A stretch of DNA of 64,000 bases from J054 sp965221985 (GCA_965221985.1 OZ244928.1:1922001-1986000); one strand, 5' to 3'. Shown: positions 39,760-48,691, counted from the first letter of the stretch. The notes: generated by a model from the letters alone, not told the origin. Numbers and translations are program-made.

Positions 39760-40088
39760 GTATTATGGAAGTAGATGGGTATAAGGCCAAAATAGAATAT
39801 GACCCGCAGCTAGATCAATTTCGCGGTGAAATTCTTGGTTTAAATGGCAGCGCGGATTTCTATGGCAAGAGCCCTGCAAGCCTAAGGAAGGAGTTTCGGA
39901 ATTCTCTGAAAGTATTTCTCGAGGTATGCGAAGAAAAAGGAATAACACCGACCAAGAAATACTCTGGCAAATTTAATCTTCGCATACCACCGAAGCTGCA
40001 TAGCAAGATTGCTGATCGTGCCACAGCTGAAGACAAGAGCATCAATCAATGGGTATCTGAAATGTTGAGCGATTCGCTTCGTGACTGA
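39756..40088 (+). CDS. hicB: HicB-type antitoxin
   Basis: 110 residues from ATG 39756, overlapping the hicA stop; the upstream in-frame start at 39729 lies inside hicA. Partly degraded RNase H-like domain (YKAKIEYDPQLDQFRGEILGLNGSADFYGKSPASLRKEFRNSLKVFLEVCEEKGI) and an Arc-like RHH C-terminus (KFNLRIPPKLHSKIADRATAEDKSINQWVSEML). Confidence 0.92.
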   Translation: MSIMEVDGYKAKIEYDPQLDQFRGEILGLNGSADFYGKSPASLRKEFRNSLKVFLEVCEEKGITPTKKYSGKFNLRIPPKLHSKIADRATAEDKSINQWVSEMLSDSLRD

Positions 40089-40094
40089 CGCAGC

Positions 40095-40141
40095 ATATAA
40101 CCAGTTGGGTCAAGCGACCGGGAAACCCGGTCGCTCTTATG
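40095..40141 (+). repeat. attC site, truncated by the IS3-family element
   Basis: Left core ATATAAC and arm TTGGGTCAAGCGACCGGGAA are present; the right half is missing at the insertion-sequence boundary and is not found on the other side. Confidence 0.85.
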
Positions 40142-40192
40142 ATGAACCACCCCGGGTTTGCCGGAGACCTTTTATGTTGAGAGGATACTCCG

Positions 40193-40534
40193 ATGACAAG
40201 AGCAAACCGATATTCCCCCGAAGTCCAGGAACGCGCCGTACGCATGGTGCACGAGCAGGAATCTGCACATTCGTCCCGCTGGGCAACGATCGTCTCGATT
40301 GCCGAGAAGATCGGCTGTACGCCGGAGACCTTGCGTAAGTGGGTACAGCGATCTGAAATCGATGGTGGCCAGCGTACCGGAATGACGACCACAGAGCGTG
40401 AAGAGCTCAAAGCGCTGAAGCGTGAGAACCGCGAGCTGAAGCGTGAGAACCGCGAGCTGAAGCGGGCCAACGAGATATTGAAGACGGCCTCAGCGTTTTT
40501 CGCCCAGGCGGAGCTCGACCGCCGACTGAAGTGA
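40193..40534 (+). CDS. IS3-family transposase OrfA
   Basis: 113 residues: helix-turn-helix (RYSPEVQERAVRMVHEQE, VSIAEKIGCTPETLRKWVQRSEID) and a leucine-zipper coiled coil with a repeated RELKRENRELKRENREL-type heptad. Overlaps OrfB in the -1 frame, as in IS3 elements that make OrfAB by frameshifting. Confidence 0.92.
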   Translation: MTRANRYSPEVQERAVRMVHEQESAHSSRWATIVSIAEKIGCTPETLRKWVQRSEIDGGQRTGMTTTEREELKALKRENRELKRENRELKRANEILKTASAFFAQAELDRRLK

Positions 40535-43500
40535 TGGTCCGCTACATCGACGATCACAAAGATCGATATGGGGTCGAGCCGATCTGCCGCACGCTGCCGA
40601 TTGCCCCATCGACGTACTACGAAGAAAAGGCCAGGGAGCGAGATCCGAACCGCCGGCCAGCCCGCTATCACCGGGACGCAGCCCTAAAGCCAGAGATTGC
40701 GCGGGTGTGGAATGAGAACTTCCAGGTGTACGGTGCTCGCAAGGTCTGGAAGCAGCTTAAGCGCGAAGGCTTTGATGTCGCACGCTGCACCGTAGCGCGC
40801 CTGATGAAGGATCTGGGCCTGCAGGGAGCACGTCGTGGTAAGGCGTTCAAGACAACGATACCGGATGACAGTGCGGTACGACCGGCCGATCTGGTGGATC
40901 GCCAGTTCGTGGCAACCCGACCGGATCAACTTTGGGTGGCCGATCTGACGTATGGTGCGCCCAGCCTTGGGAGGCGTCTGGATGACGCTGCCTGAGCCTG
41001 AGCATGTCTGGAATGCAAGTGGATAACAAAGGAGGAAGTAATCCGAATGTCCGTCCGCTGCGATGAGCGGATGAGAGCCGAAGCGGCGGTGGCCGATTGC
41101 ACATTGATCGGGTGACGTAGCCCGCGGGAAACGGGGCGTGAGGCGAAGTCGTTACGCCAAGATGCGTCTCTAGGCTGAGCATTGGAAGGTTGAGGAACAC
41201 GAACCGGTTGATCCGCGTCTGTGGGCTGAAATGTCGCCTTCATCTACACGGCTTAATAGGTGAAATGCGGATGCGATCCGATGACAGGAATGCATTGGAT
41301 AGCTAAAGGGTTGTCGTATACGTACGCCGACAACTCTGAGCTGCGAGGAGAGCATCGCTAGCGCGCGGCGTCTGCATCGACTTGCGGCAAGCAAGGGTAA
41401 AGACTGCGACCGGCAACCTCACCAATGCGTTCGAGTCCGGCATGTGAACTGGGGAAGGTCCATTAGTGATGAAAAGGGAATGTGGCCCCGAGGCGCGATG
41501 GACTGGCGGAGCGCTCGTAGTAGTCAGCGGTCGGGAAACCCGGCTACAGGGCGAAGGGGCGCAGTTCGAGAGGCTTGTGCGGTGGATTAGCTGACCGCAG
41601 CGAGGTGAAGACCTTTGATAATCAGCGAAATGCAGCGCAAGCTGGCAACGTGGTCCACGACGGACAACGAACGTAAGTTCGATCGTCTGCTCAGGATCAT
41701 CGCCGACCGGTCGTGGTTAGCCGAGGCGGCCCGGATCACTCTGGCATCGAGTGGTGCCAGAACACCGGGCATCGACGGTGTCGACAAGCAGGCCATGGTG
41801 GCTGATCTCCCGGCCGAGCTTGAGCGCATCCGCGCAGAGTTATTGGCGGGAAACTACCAGCCGCTACCGGCGAGGCGAGTCTACATCCCGAAAGTCAACG
41901 GCAAGCAACGACCACTGGGTATCCCGAGTCTTCGGGATCGTATCGTGCAGCGCGCTATGCTCATGGTGATGGAACCGATCTGGGAGAGCGACTTTCATCG
42001 CTCATCCTACGGGTTCCGGCCGGAGCGCAGCGTGCATCACGCCATCCGAACCGTAAAGTTCCAACTGCAGGACAGTGCGTACGAGGTCGGACGCTGGGTC
42101 ATCGAAGGTGACCTGGCGAGTTACTTCGATACCGTGCATCACAGACTGCTGATGCGATGCTTGCGGAAACGGATCCGTGACGGCCGGTTCCTCAGTCTGG
42201 TCTGGCGAATCATCAAGGCCGGTCATGTCGACCGGAACTTGTTCCGTGCCGCCGGCGAGGGTGTTCCACAAGGTGGGGTCATCTCGCCGCTCCTGTCAAA
42301 CATCGTTCTCAATGAGTTCGATCAATGGCTGGAGGCAAAATACCTGAGCAAGAAAGCACGGAAAGACCGCTGGGCGTGGAACTTCGGCATCCAGCAACAG
42401 CGTCCCATCGCCGTTCGTGAGAATCGGCAATGGAAACCTGCCGTTGCGTACTGCCGATATGCCGATGACTTTGTTGTCATCGTCAAAGGGACCAAGGCCG
42501 AGGCAATGGCTGTCCGCGAAGAATGTCGCGCGTTCTTGGAAGGTGAGCTTAAGCTGACGCTGAACATGGAGAAGACCCGTGTTACCCACGTCAACGACGG
42601 GTTTACATTCCTCGGCCATCGCATCATTCGGAAGCGGGGTTCTCGTGGCACGATGCGACCGGTAACGACGATACCCAAGGACAAGCTCCGGAACTTTGCT
42701 GCATCTCTGGCAAAGGAGCTGTCTGGCCATCACAGCGAGAACACGATAGACCGGATAGAAAGCCTCAACCGCCGACTGGCGGGCTGGGCCAACTTCTATC
42801 GCTTTACGGACTATACCGCAGTCATGTACAGCAAGATCGACAGAGTCGTCTTCTGGAAACTTGCTCACTGGCTGGCAAGGAAATACCGGACCTCGATCAA
42901 GTCGCTGATGCGACAATGGATCCGACGTCCGGCGGACGGCACGGCGAAGACCTGGGTGCTGTTCGGCCGCAGCGGTAACGGGCATTTGTGTGGAATTACC
43001 CTTAAACGTCTCGTCACGAGCCGCAAGGATCAGTTCCGCTGGCGGAATCCTCCTGCCAATCCGTATCTTCTCCCGGATGACGGCCGGAGTACTGTCACCT
43101 CTCGTTACGGTGATGTTGCCATGGCTTTGAGCCACTCGTGAATGGAGAGCCGTATGCGCTGAGAGGCGCACGTACGGTTCGGGGAGGAGAAGCAGGGAGA
43201 TAGTTCGACTACGCCCTGCTTCTTACTCCACTGGCAACCTGGCGCGGCTTTGTCTTTGTCGCCTTCGTCATTGACGTGTTCTCGCGTCGTATCGTCGGCT
43301 GGCGTGTCTCGATATCGATGAAGACCGAGCTGGTACTGGACGCCCTTGAGCAAGCCATCCACGTACGCGGCGGATCAGAGGATCTCATTCACCACAGTGA
43401 CCGCGGCAGTCAGTATCTGTCGATCCGTTACAGCGAGCGTCTGGCCGAGGCCGGCATCACGGCCTCGGTTGGCAGTGTGGGTGACAGTTACGACAACGCA

Positions 43501-43707
43501 CTGGCTGAAACCATCAATGGGCTTTACAAAACCGAAGTGATCAGAAAACGAGGACCCTGGCGTAACGTTGACGAGGTTGAGTACGCCACCCTCCAGTGGG
43601 TTGACTGGTTCAACAACCGGCGCCTGCTGCAACCGATTGGTGATATCCCGCCTGCTGAATACGAGGCGTTGTATTATCAGGAACAGGATCAGGCATTGGC
43701 CGCCTGA
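40531..43707 (+). CDS. IS3-family transposase OrfB, split by a group II intron
   Basis: Two exons, 40531-40954 and 43232-43707, joined give 299 residues. Exon 1 ends within a codon (TAT G), exon 2 supplies TG, so exact splicing gives ADLTYVATWRGFVFVAFVIDV, the normal IS3 sequence. The DDE triad is complete only after splicing: Asp in ADLTY (exon 1), Asp in HHSDRGSQY and Glu in ALAETINGLYK (exon 2). Without splicing the frame stops inside the intron at 40993-40995. Confidence 0.9.
40955..43231 (+). mobile_element. group II intron with encoded reverse transcriptase
   Basis: 2277 bp. Begins GTGCGCCCAGCC, the group II 5' consensus. Domain V is recognisable at about 43144-43178 (GAGCCGTATGCG...CGCACGTACGGTTC). 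Domain VI follows as GAAGCAGGG...CCCTGCTTC and the intron ends TTACTCCAC. Boundaries were fixed by requiring OrfB to be restored. Domain IV holds the RT gene. Confidence 0.9.
41615..43141 (+). CDS. ltrA: group II intron reverse transcriptase/maturase
   Basis: 508 residues. RT blocks: GIDGVDKQAM, RRVYIPKVNGKQRPLGIPSLRDRIVQRAM, SSYGFRPERSVHHAI, VIEGDLASYFDTVHH, GVPQGGVISPLLSNIVLNEFD, the catalytic AYCRYADDFVVIV and KTRVTHVNDGFTFLGHRI. The maturase X domain follows (RRLAGWANFYRFTDYT, RKYRTSIKSLMRQW). No clear HNH endonuclease at the C-terminus. Full length, so the intron may be mobile. Confidence 0.95.
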   Translation: MIISEMQRKLATWSTTDNERKFDRLLRIIADRSWLAEAARITLASSGARTPGIDGVDKQAMVADLPAELERIRAELLAGNYQPLPARRVYIPKVNGKQRPLGIPSLRDRIVQRAMLMVMEPIWESDFHRSSYGFRPERSVHHAIRTVKFQLQDSAYEVGRWVIEGDLASYFDTVHHRLLMRCLRKRIRDGRFLSLVWRIIKAGHVDRNLFRAAGEGVPQGGVISPLLSNIVLNEFDQWLEAKYLSKKARKDRWAWNFGIQQQRPIAVRENRQWKPAVAYCRYADDFVVIVKGTKAEAMAVREECRAFLEGELKLTLNMEKTRVTHVNDGFTFLGHRIIRKRGSRGTMRPVTTIPKDKLRNFAASLAKELSGHHSENTIDRIESLNRRLAGWANFYRFTDYTAVMYSKIDRVVFWKLAHWLARKYRTSIKSLMRQWIRRPADGTAKTWVLFGRSGNGHLCGITLKRLVTSRKDQFRWRNPPANPYLLPDDGRSTVTSRYGDVAMALSHS

Positions 43708-43861
43708 CCCAAACTATTTACCCTCCGGAATACCCGGGGTGGTTCATAGTGACACCAAGCGAGCTATTACCGACTCAAGGCAATCTTTTAGAAAATGCTA
43801 TTTAGGTCTATTTGGTAATGCTAGTTCTTACTAGCGACAGATGCCTTTATTCGGAGGGTTT

Positions 43862-44305
43862 ATGAGAGTTAGTGCTTTAATGACGAAGAATGTGATTACT
43901 GTATCTCCTGAGGACATGGTGGATAAAGTGTTTATCCTTTTTCACTTTGAAGGCATTCGCCATTTGCCGGTGGTGACAGACAAGGGTTCTCTGGTAGGGG
44001 TTATTTCTGATCGGGATATCAAGAAGATACTGGGGCCACGCCGTAAGCCGTTTGTAAATAAGGACGGTACAGTAAGTTATGTGTCGGCCAGGAAGGTGAG
44101 GACGATTATGCGTCGTAAGCCGATATCAATAGGGCCGAATGAAAAGGCTGCGGATGCCGCGGCTATTATGGTGAAAAGAAAAATCGGTGCCTTGCCGGTT
44201 ATGCGTAAAAAAAAGTTGGTTGGAATTGTCACGGCCACTGATGTTCTCAAGGCCTTTGTTAAACTTAGTAATGCCGCAGACAAATTTCGCGAATCACAGG
44301 AATGA
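43862..44305 (+). CDS. CBS-domain pair protein
   Basis: 147 residues from ATG 43862 with GGAGGG 5 bp upstream. Two CBS motifs: VSALMTKNVITVSPEDMVDKVFILFHFEGIRHLPVVTDKGSLVGVISDRDIKKIL and TIMRRKPISIGPNEKAADAAAIMVKRKIGALPVMRKKKLVGIVTATDVLKAFV. CBS pairs bind adenosyl ligands and regulate partners. It lies between the IS3 end and an attC, so it is probably a cassette whose 5' boundary was lost. Confidence 0.92.
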   Translation: MRVSALMTKNVITVSPEDMVDKVFILFHFEGIRHLPVVTDKGSLVGVISDRDIKKILGPRRKPFVNKDGTVSYVSARKVRTIMRRKPISIGPNEKAADAAAIMVKRKIGALPVMRKKKLVGIVTATDVLKAFVKLSNAADKFRESQE

Positions 44306-44328
44306 GTTAGCGTGGCAGCTCGACTAGC

Positions 44329-44433
44329 ACCTAACCAGTACGCTCCCGTTGATCGCCGGACGGTTGACCCGGTGCTCCCTTCGCTACCGCTCCGGTCGCC
44401 CCGCCTCAACCGCCGCTGCCACAGGCGTTAGGG
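44329..44433 (+). repeat. attC site with internal deletion
   Basis: Cores ACCTAAC and GTTAGGG. Common right half, but the left arm reads TAACCAGTACGC, lacking TGTGGTCAG: a deletion between the two CAGT repeats removed most of the left outer arm. Confidence 0.85.
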
Positions 44434-44458
44434 TGCAAAATTGCGGAAGGTGCACGAA

Positions 44459-44809
44459 ATGAAAGTCACGCGAATCGTCGCCGATCTCCCTGCTTCGAAC
44501 TTAGGCGAGGTCAAACACTTTTACGGCTCAGTGTTGAATCTTGACCTACTTATGGATCTTGACTGGGTTCACACGTACGGAACACCAAAGGAAATGCCGG
44601 TCCAACTTACTGTCGCGACACAAGGTGGCTCTGGTACAAAATTACCCAAAGTGTCTATCGAAGTCGACAATCTAGATGAAGCGCTCGAACGAGCCGAACG
44701 TTTCGGGTCGGAGATTGAGTATGGACCAGTTGAGGAGCCTTGGGGTGTCCGGCGGTTTTTTGTTCGTGATCCAGCTGGCAATTTGTTAAACATACTTCAG
44801 CATGTGTAG
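44459..44809 (+). CDS. VOC-family (glyoxalase/bleomycin resistance-like) protein
   Basis: 116 residues from ATG 44459 (an in-frame TTG at 44441 is the alternative). MKVTRIVADLPASNLGEVKHFYGSVLNLDLLMDLDW..., VSIEVDNLDEALERAERFG, WGVRRFFVRDPAGNLLNILQHV: a single VOC domain as in many cassette-borne antibiotic-binding proteins. Metal-ligand residues are not fully conserved. Confidence 0.9.
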   Translation: MKVTRIVADLPASNLGEVKHFYGSVLNLDLLMDLDWVHTYGTPKEMPVQLTVATQGGSGTKLPKVSIEVDNLDEALERAERFGSEIEYGPVEEPWGVRRFFVRDPAGNLLNILQHV

Positions 44810-44827
44810 TAAGCACCCTAACCAGTC

Positions 44828-46220
44828 ATCTATGGACTGCCCTGTCAAGCAGTAGTCATTTTTTCATACACTGTCTCCCTTGGTTTAGCACAGGACATCA
44901 AGCGGTAAAGCTGATGCAGTCGTCTATCCGGCCTCTAGGGGTGATGGGACGTGCCATCGGGCCACTATGAGATACGCACCGGCCGAGCCTATCGAAGCAA
45001 CGAGCTTGAAGTCTCCAAACTGGTTATCGGCTTTCTGGCCGGTACGGTTTACCGCGTTAGTTCATAGCACTGATGTTTCGCATGTGGTGAGCGGATTAAG
45101 TGTGGTATTGAATAGAGTGATTGCCATCGAACGGACGTTGTTTTACCCACACGGCCCAAATGATCCGCGCCATCTTGTTGGCCAATGCCACGGCTGCCTT
45201 GTTGTGGCCGACCCGGTCGTTCAGTTGCAGCGCCCAGCGTTGCAGGTCAGTCAGTGGTGTGGCGGATTGTTTTGCTCGATGAGCAGCCAGCATGGCCGCC
45301 CGGGCACCGTGGATGAGCAGTGTGCGCAGGTAAATATCACCGCGCCGTGAAATGCGGCCCAGGTTGCAGTTGGCGCCCGCGCTGTATTCCCGCGGTGTCA
45401 GACCGAGCCAGGAGGCGAAGGCGCGGCCGCGTTTAAAGGCGTGAATGTTGCTGACACTGCCGCGCATCGCGCTGGCAATGGTGGGACCGACGCCGCTGAT
45501 CGACAGCAAGTGCTGGCCGGCTGGATCGGCTGCGGCCTGCTGGTGCAACGTTTTGTCAATCTGCTTGAGACGCGCCTGCGTTTCGCTGATCGCTGCAATC
45601 AGTTCGGCAAACGTGAGCTGCAACAATGGGGGTAGCTGGTCGACGACGTGGTGTAGGCGTCGCGCGATATCCTGCGTGCCGCGGGGCAGGGCAATGCCGA
45701 ATTCGGCGAGTAAGCCCCGGGCTTCGTTGATGCGCGCCACCCGCGTGCGTTGCCACTGTCGTCGAATACGATGCAGGCTTTGCAACGCTTGCTGATGGGT
45801 AGATTGAATGGGCATGGGTTTAAGATCCGGATCGCCACCGGCGCGTACTCATGCCTTCGCATCGGCAGCATCGGTCTTGTTTCGCCGCAGGTAAGCGCGC
45901 ACGTAGCCGGCGTGAAGCAACTTAACTTCATGGCCTTGCGCTGCAGCCACTCGTCCCCAGTGGTGCGCCGAGGCGCAGCCTTCCGTGACGAGTCTGGCCG
46001 GTGGTGTATGCGCCAGAAAGCGCTGAAACTGGTTACGGCTGAGCCGCTTACGCTGGGTGATGTGGCGGTGTTTATCTGCCACGGCAACTTGAAACACGGA
46101 TTTTGCCAAATCGATTCCGATAGTCGTAGACTTCATGGGATGGACTCCTCTATGCCGCATTGTGAATTAACCAGGCACTATGATGCCGCTATTCCCTGGC
46201 AAGGGGAGTCCATCTCATCA
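44828..46220 (-). mobile_element. IS110-family (IS1111-like) insertion inside an attC
   Basis: Subterminal inverted repeats ATGGACTGCCCTG (left) and ATGGACTCCCCTTG (right, read inwards) are the mark of the IS1111 group, members of which are known to target attC sites. Transposase gene is frameshifted. Confidence 0.8.
45096..46136 (-). pseudogene. IS1111-like transposase, frameshifted
   Basis: The N-terminal DEDD part starts at ATG 46136 (MKSTTIGIDLAKSVFQVAVAD, RRNKTDAADAKA) and stops at 45849. The C-terminal part continues in another frame from about 45843 (DLKPMPIQSTHQQALQSLHRIRR, LLSISGVGPTIASAMRG, FASWLGLTPREYSAGANCNLGRISRRGDIYLRTLLIHGARA). A small indel near 45845 breaks the gene, so the element is probably immobile by itself. 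Confidence 0.88.
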
Positions 46221-46391
46221 GGGCAAGTGGCCGGGACGCACAAGTGCGCGTCCCGACATATCATCCGCGGCACGTGCTCAAGGCGTTACGGGGCTTGTAG
46301 CTTCAGATTTCCGTATTTGTACTAATTCCAGGATCGATTTATTGAGCGCAACCTACTCTTGGTTTCGGTCATAAAATGCAGGTATATATCA

Positions 46392-46958
46392 ATGAAGCCT
46401 TCAAATCGTCTCACCCTTATTAAGATCCATATGCTACTTGCCGCATTTATTTTCCCGGTAGCCTTAATGTTTTTGATTACTGGCGGGTTATATACATGGA
46501 GCATAAAAGGCTCCTATTCCAATACAGTGCACCGTATTAATTTAAGTCAGCCATTGATAGCTGATGCAAATACATTGAGAGAATTTATGCAACTTGAATT
46601 GGATAGACTAGATATTGACCCGCCTAGCGGAAATGTAACGATTAAAAAGGGAGGGACATCTTACAAAGCAGAATGGACCGGTTCTGTACGAGATGTGGTA
46701 TTGCATCCTACTGCCAATAAGTTGAAGGCTAAGATGGTTATTAAAGATACCACTTGGTACAGGCAGCTCGTTCAGTTGCATAAAGCTAAAGGTGGCCAAT
46801 TCTTTAAGGTATATGCAGCGCTGCTTGCAGTATCTCTGTTCACTATACTCTTGACCGGTTTTGTTATTGCGCTGCAGATTCCTAAATACAGGAACTCAGC
46901 TATATTAGCGACACTAGCGGGCATTGCTATGTTTGTGGCGATGATTGCATCAAGTTGA
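46392..46958 (+). CDS. PepSY-associated transmembrane protein
   Basis: 188 residues from ATG 46392. One N-terminal helix (HMLLAAFIFPVALMFLITGGLYTW), a periplasmic domain of about 100 residues, then two helices (YAALLAVSLFTILLTGFVIAL, ILATLAGIAMFVAMIA). The IKIHMLLAAFIFPVALMFLITGGLY stretch matches the start of PepSY-TM proteins linked to iron or siderophore reduction; shorter than the full family. Low GC relative to flanks. Confidence 0.78.
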   Translation: MKPSNRLTLIKIHMLLAAFIFPVALMFLITGGLYTWSIKGSYSNTVHRINLSQPLIADANTLREFMQLELDRLDIDPPSGNVTIKKGGTSYKAEWTGSVRDVVLHPTANKLKAKMVIKDTTWYRQLVQLHKAKGGQFFKVYAALLAVSLFTILLTGFVIALQIPKYRNSAILATLAGIAMFVAMIASS

Positions 46959-46981
46959 AGCGTAAAGGCTTAAAAATTGCC

Positions 46982-47065
46982 CCATAACCACCACAGGCAA
47001 GCGACCGGGACGGTCACTTGCTCATCAGACCCCGCTTACCGCGGCGCCTGCTGTGGGCGTTATGT
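46982..47065 (+). repeat. attC site
   Basis: Cores CCATAAC and GTTATGT; CACAGGCAAGCGACCGGG/GGCGCCTGCTGTGGG arms. Reads TAACCAC rather than TAACCAG. Confidence 0.88.
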
Positions 47066-47068
47066 GTC

Positions 47069-47377
47069 ATGTTAAGCGCCAGTAGTGGAAAGTACGCCCT
47101 GGCATGGGTTGCGGCTGCAGCGACCATCGTCGTTGGCCTTTCCCTCATTTTTGGCGTTGCTTACATATACTCGCTGCTTGGTATTGCTGCCTTGGTTTTC
47201 GGTGGCCACTTCGTAACGCTAGACGACGATGTTCCAGGCGGATGGTCGAATCCGGAGAGCTCTGAAAAGTTGTGGCATAGCTCAATTAAAGTAGCCTTGG
47301 TTAAGCTAGTGGTGCTTGTTGGTTTGGCTGCTCCGTTGTTTGTGTTCCCAGGGTTGGAGCAATATGGAGCGCGGTAG
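47069..47377 (+). CDS. small membrane protein
   Basis: 102 residues from ATG 47069; the longer frame starts inside the attC. Three hydrophobic segments (ALAWVAAAATIVVGLSLIFGV, YIYSLLGIAALVFGGHFV, VALVKLVVLVGLAAPLFVF) with one acidic loop (LDDDVPGGWSNPESSEK). Family unknown. Confidence 0.72.
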   Translation: MLSASSGKYALAWVAAAATIVVGLSLIFGVAYIYSLLGIAALVFGGHFVTLDDDVPGGWSNPESSEKLWHSSIKVALVKLVVLVGLAAPLFVFPGLEQYGAR

Positions 47378-47386
47378 TGTCATGAC

Positions 47387-47460
47387 ACATAATCAGCTGA
47401 AGAAGGCGCCTGCTGCACAGGCTGGCACGCACTACGTGCGCCCTTTTCAGGGCGTTAGGC
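47387..47460 (+). repeat. attC site with variant left core
   Basis: Right core GTTAGGC, but the left core is ACATAAT instead of ...AAC. Arms CAGCTGAAGAAGGCGCC and CCCTTTTCAGGGCG. The TAATCAGCTG start matches the array's left boundary at 13862. Confidence 0.8.
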
Positions 47461-47488
47461 GTATAGATATTGGAGAAAGAGGAAAGGT

Positions 47489-47908
47489 ATGACAGTGCCA
47501 GCAGAATATGGACGGGCTTCAGAAAAATTTTATCACTACCTTGTTGACGCGAGAGACACAACAGGGCTCTGGAGTACGCACGTAACATACACAATGACAC
47601 AAGGTGTATTTCAAGTTTTCCGTCGCAGACTTTCAACTCAGGATGCTATAGCCTTTGCAAATATTTTACCAATTTGCCTTAGAGCGCTGTTTGTCACTGA
47701 TTGGAATATTGACGAGAAAAAGATGCTTTTTGAGAGTCGTGAGGCAATGACAAGAGAGGTTAAGTCATTGCGTGAAAAACATAATTGTTCAACAGAAACA
47801 GCAATTCGAGATGTTGCCGAAGCATTACGGCGGCACGTTGATGAAGAAGACTTTGATAAATTGCTTACGCAACTACCGGAGGGCGCTGTTGAATTCTGGA
47901 TGCCATGA
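47489..47908 (+). CDS. DUF2267 protein
   Basis: 139 residues: HVTYTMTQGVFQVFRRRLSTQDAIAFANILPICLRALFVTDWNID and a second half VAEALRRHVDEEDFDKLLTQLPEGAVEFW. The repeated ..L..rL....A..f...LP..lr.lf pattern is DUF2267. Function unknown. Good AGAGGAAAG ribosome site 7 bp before the ATG. Confidence 0.87.
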   Translation: MTVPAEYGRASEKFYHYLVDARDTTGLWSTHVTYTMTQGVFQVFRRRLSTQDAIAFANILPICLRALFVTDWNIDEKKMLFESREAMTREVKSLREKHNCSTETAIRDVAEALRRHVDEEDFDKLLTQLPEGAVEFWMP

Positions 47909-47926
47909 GCACTCATACGAGATGGT

Positions 47927-47997
47927 GCCTAACAAGTAGTCGCGCCAGAAAAAAATACTCGCTGGGGAGTGTTTTTCCGATGAGCTAGGCGTTATGG
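47927..47997 (+). repeat. attC site
   Basis: Cores GCCTAAC and GTTATGG; the inside (AGTAGTCGCGCC ... ACTCGCTGGGGAGT) is unlike other attCs here, so this is probably a foreign type. Confidence 0.75.
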
Positions 47998-48124
47998 GGT
48001 AGTTACCCACTGATTGCTAACGACTCATAGCTGACGTTATGCATTCTTTCCTCAATGACTATTTTCGTTATAACCAACCTAAACTTGTTGTGTGATACAA
48101 ACCAGCCGTAATGGAGCTACTGAT

Positions 48125-48691
48125 ATGTCTCACTTCACGCTGTATACACTCGACACCGCGCCCGATGCCGCCAAAACTTTATTGGAACATTCACAGAAGC
48201 TATACGGTGGCATGATTCCGAATCTGCATGCAGTGATGGCTGAGGCACCGGCGTTACTTGAGGCCTACCAGCGACTGAACGAAATCTTTGAGCGCAGTTC
48301 GCTGGATCTGGTGGAACGAAACATCGTCTGGCTCACGGTCAATTATAAGAATGGCTGCACCTACTGCATGGGTGCGCACACTGCCATCGCCCAATTTGCA
48401 GGATTGGCGGATACGGACATCGAGGCATTACGTAACGGTACGCCGCTGGCAGAGCAAAAACACGAAGCCCTGCGCTCATTTACCGCACACATGGTCGAGG
48501 CCAGAGGCTGGGCAGAAGACACTGAGTTGAAAGTGCTGTTTTCTGCAGGCTATACACAGCAAACCGCACTTGATGTAGTACTGGCTATCGGCATTAAAAC
48601 GCTCAGCAACTACACTAACCACATCGCCCATACACCGCTGGATAAAGGGTTTACGAAGTACGCCTGGGAAAAACCCACAACAAATCGCTAA
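48125..48691 (+). CDS. carboxymuconolactone decarboxylase / AhpD-like protein
   Basis: 188 residues from ATG 48125 with GGAG upstream. The CMD motif NGCTYCMGAHTAIAQFAGL has the C-x2-C redox pair and the downstream His of AhpD-like alkylhydroperoxidases. YGGMIPNLHAVMAEAPALLEAYQRLNEIF and GIKTLSNYTNHIAHTPLD are typical. Likely acts in peroxide or thiol redox. Last clear cassette of the array. Confidence 0.92.
   Translation: MSHFTLYTLDTAPDAAKTLLEHSQKLYGGMIPNLHAVMAEAPALLEAYQRLNEIFERSSLDLVERNIVWLTVNYKNGCTYCMGAHTAIAQFAGLADTDIEALRNGTPLAEQKHEALRSFTAHMVEARGWAEDTELKVLFSAGYTQQTALDVVLAIGIKTLSNYTNHIAHTPLDKGFTKYAWEKPTTNR

Larger units (their letters stand above)
40142..43747 (+). mobile_element. IS3-family insertion sequence containing a group II intron
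   Basis: Terminal inverted repeats ATGAACCACCCCGGG-TTTGCCGG (left) and the complement of CCGGAATACCCGGGGTGGTTCAT (right). Without the intron the element is about 1.33 kb, a normal IS3 size. Flanks do not show a matching short duplication, and the attC on the left has no remainder on the right, so a deletion probably followed insertion. Confidence 0.88.
44817..46291 (+). repeat. attC site split by an IS1111-like element
   Basis: Left part CCCTAACCAGTCATC at 44817-44831; right part from about 46215 (GGGCAAGTGGCCGGGACG ... CGTGCTCAAGGCGTTACGG, 46221-46291). Joining the two gives a normal attC with a CGGGACGC/GCGTCCCG inner stem. The shared TCATC on both sides fits site-specific insertion. Confidence 0.8.

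Noticed and set aside
42296..43171. 291-codon minus-strand frame opposite the intron RT gene
   Set aside because: Antisense shadow; the plus strand carries a full RT/maturase.
31325..46136. Integron integrase among the recombinase-like genes
   Set aside because: The candidates are IS110, IS481 and IS3 transposases and a group II intron RT; none has tyrosine-recombinase R..H.R..Y boxes.
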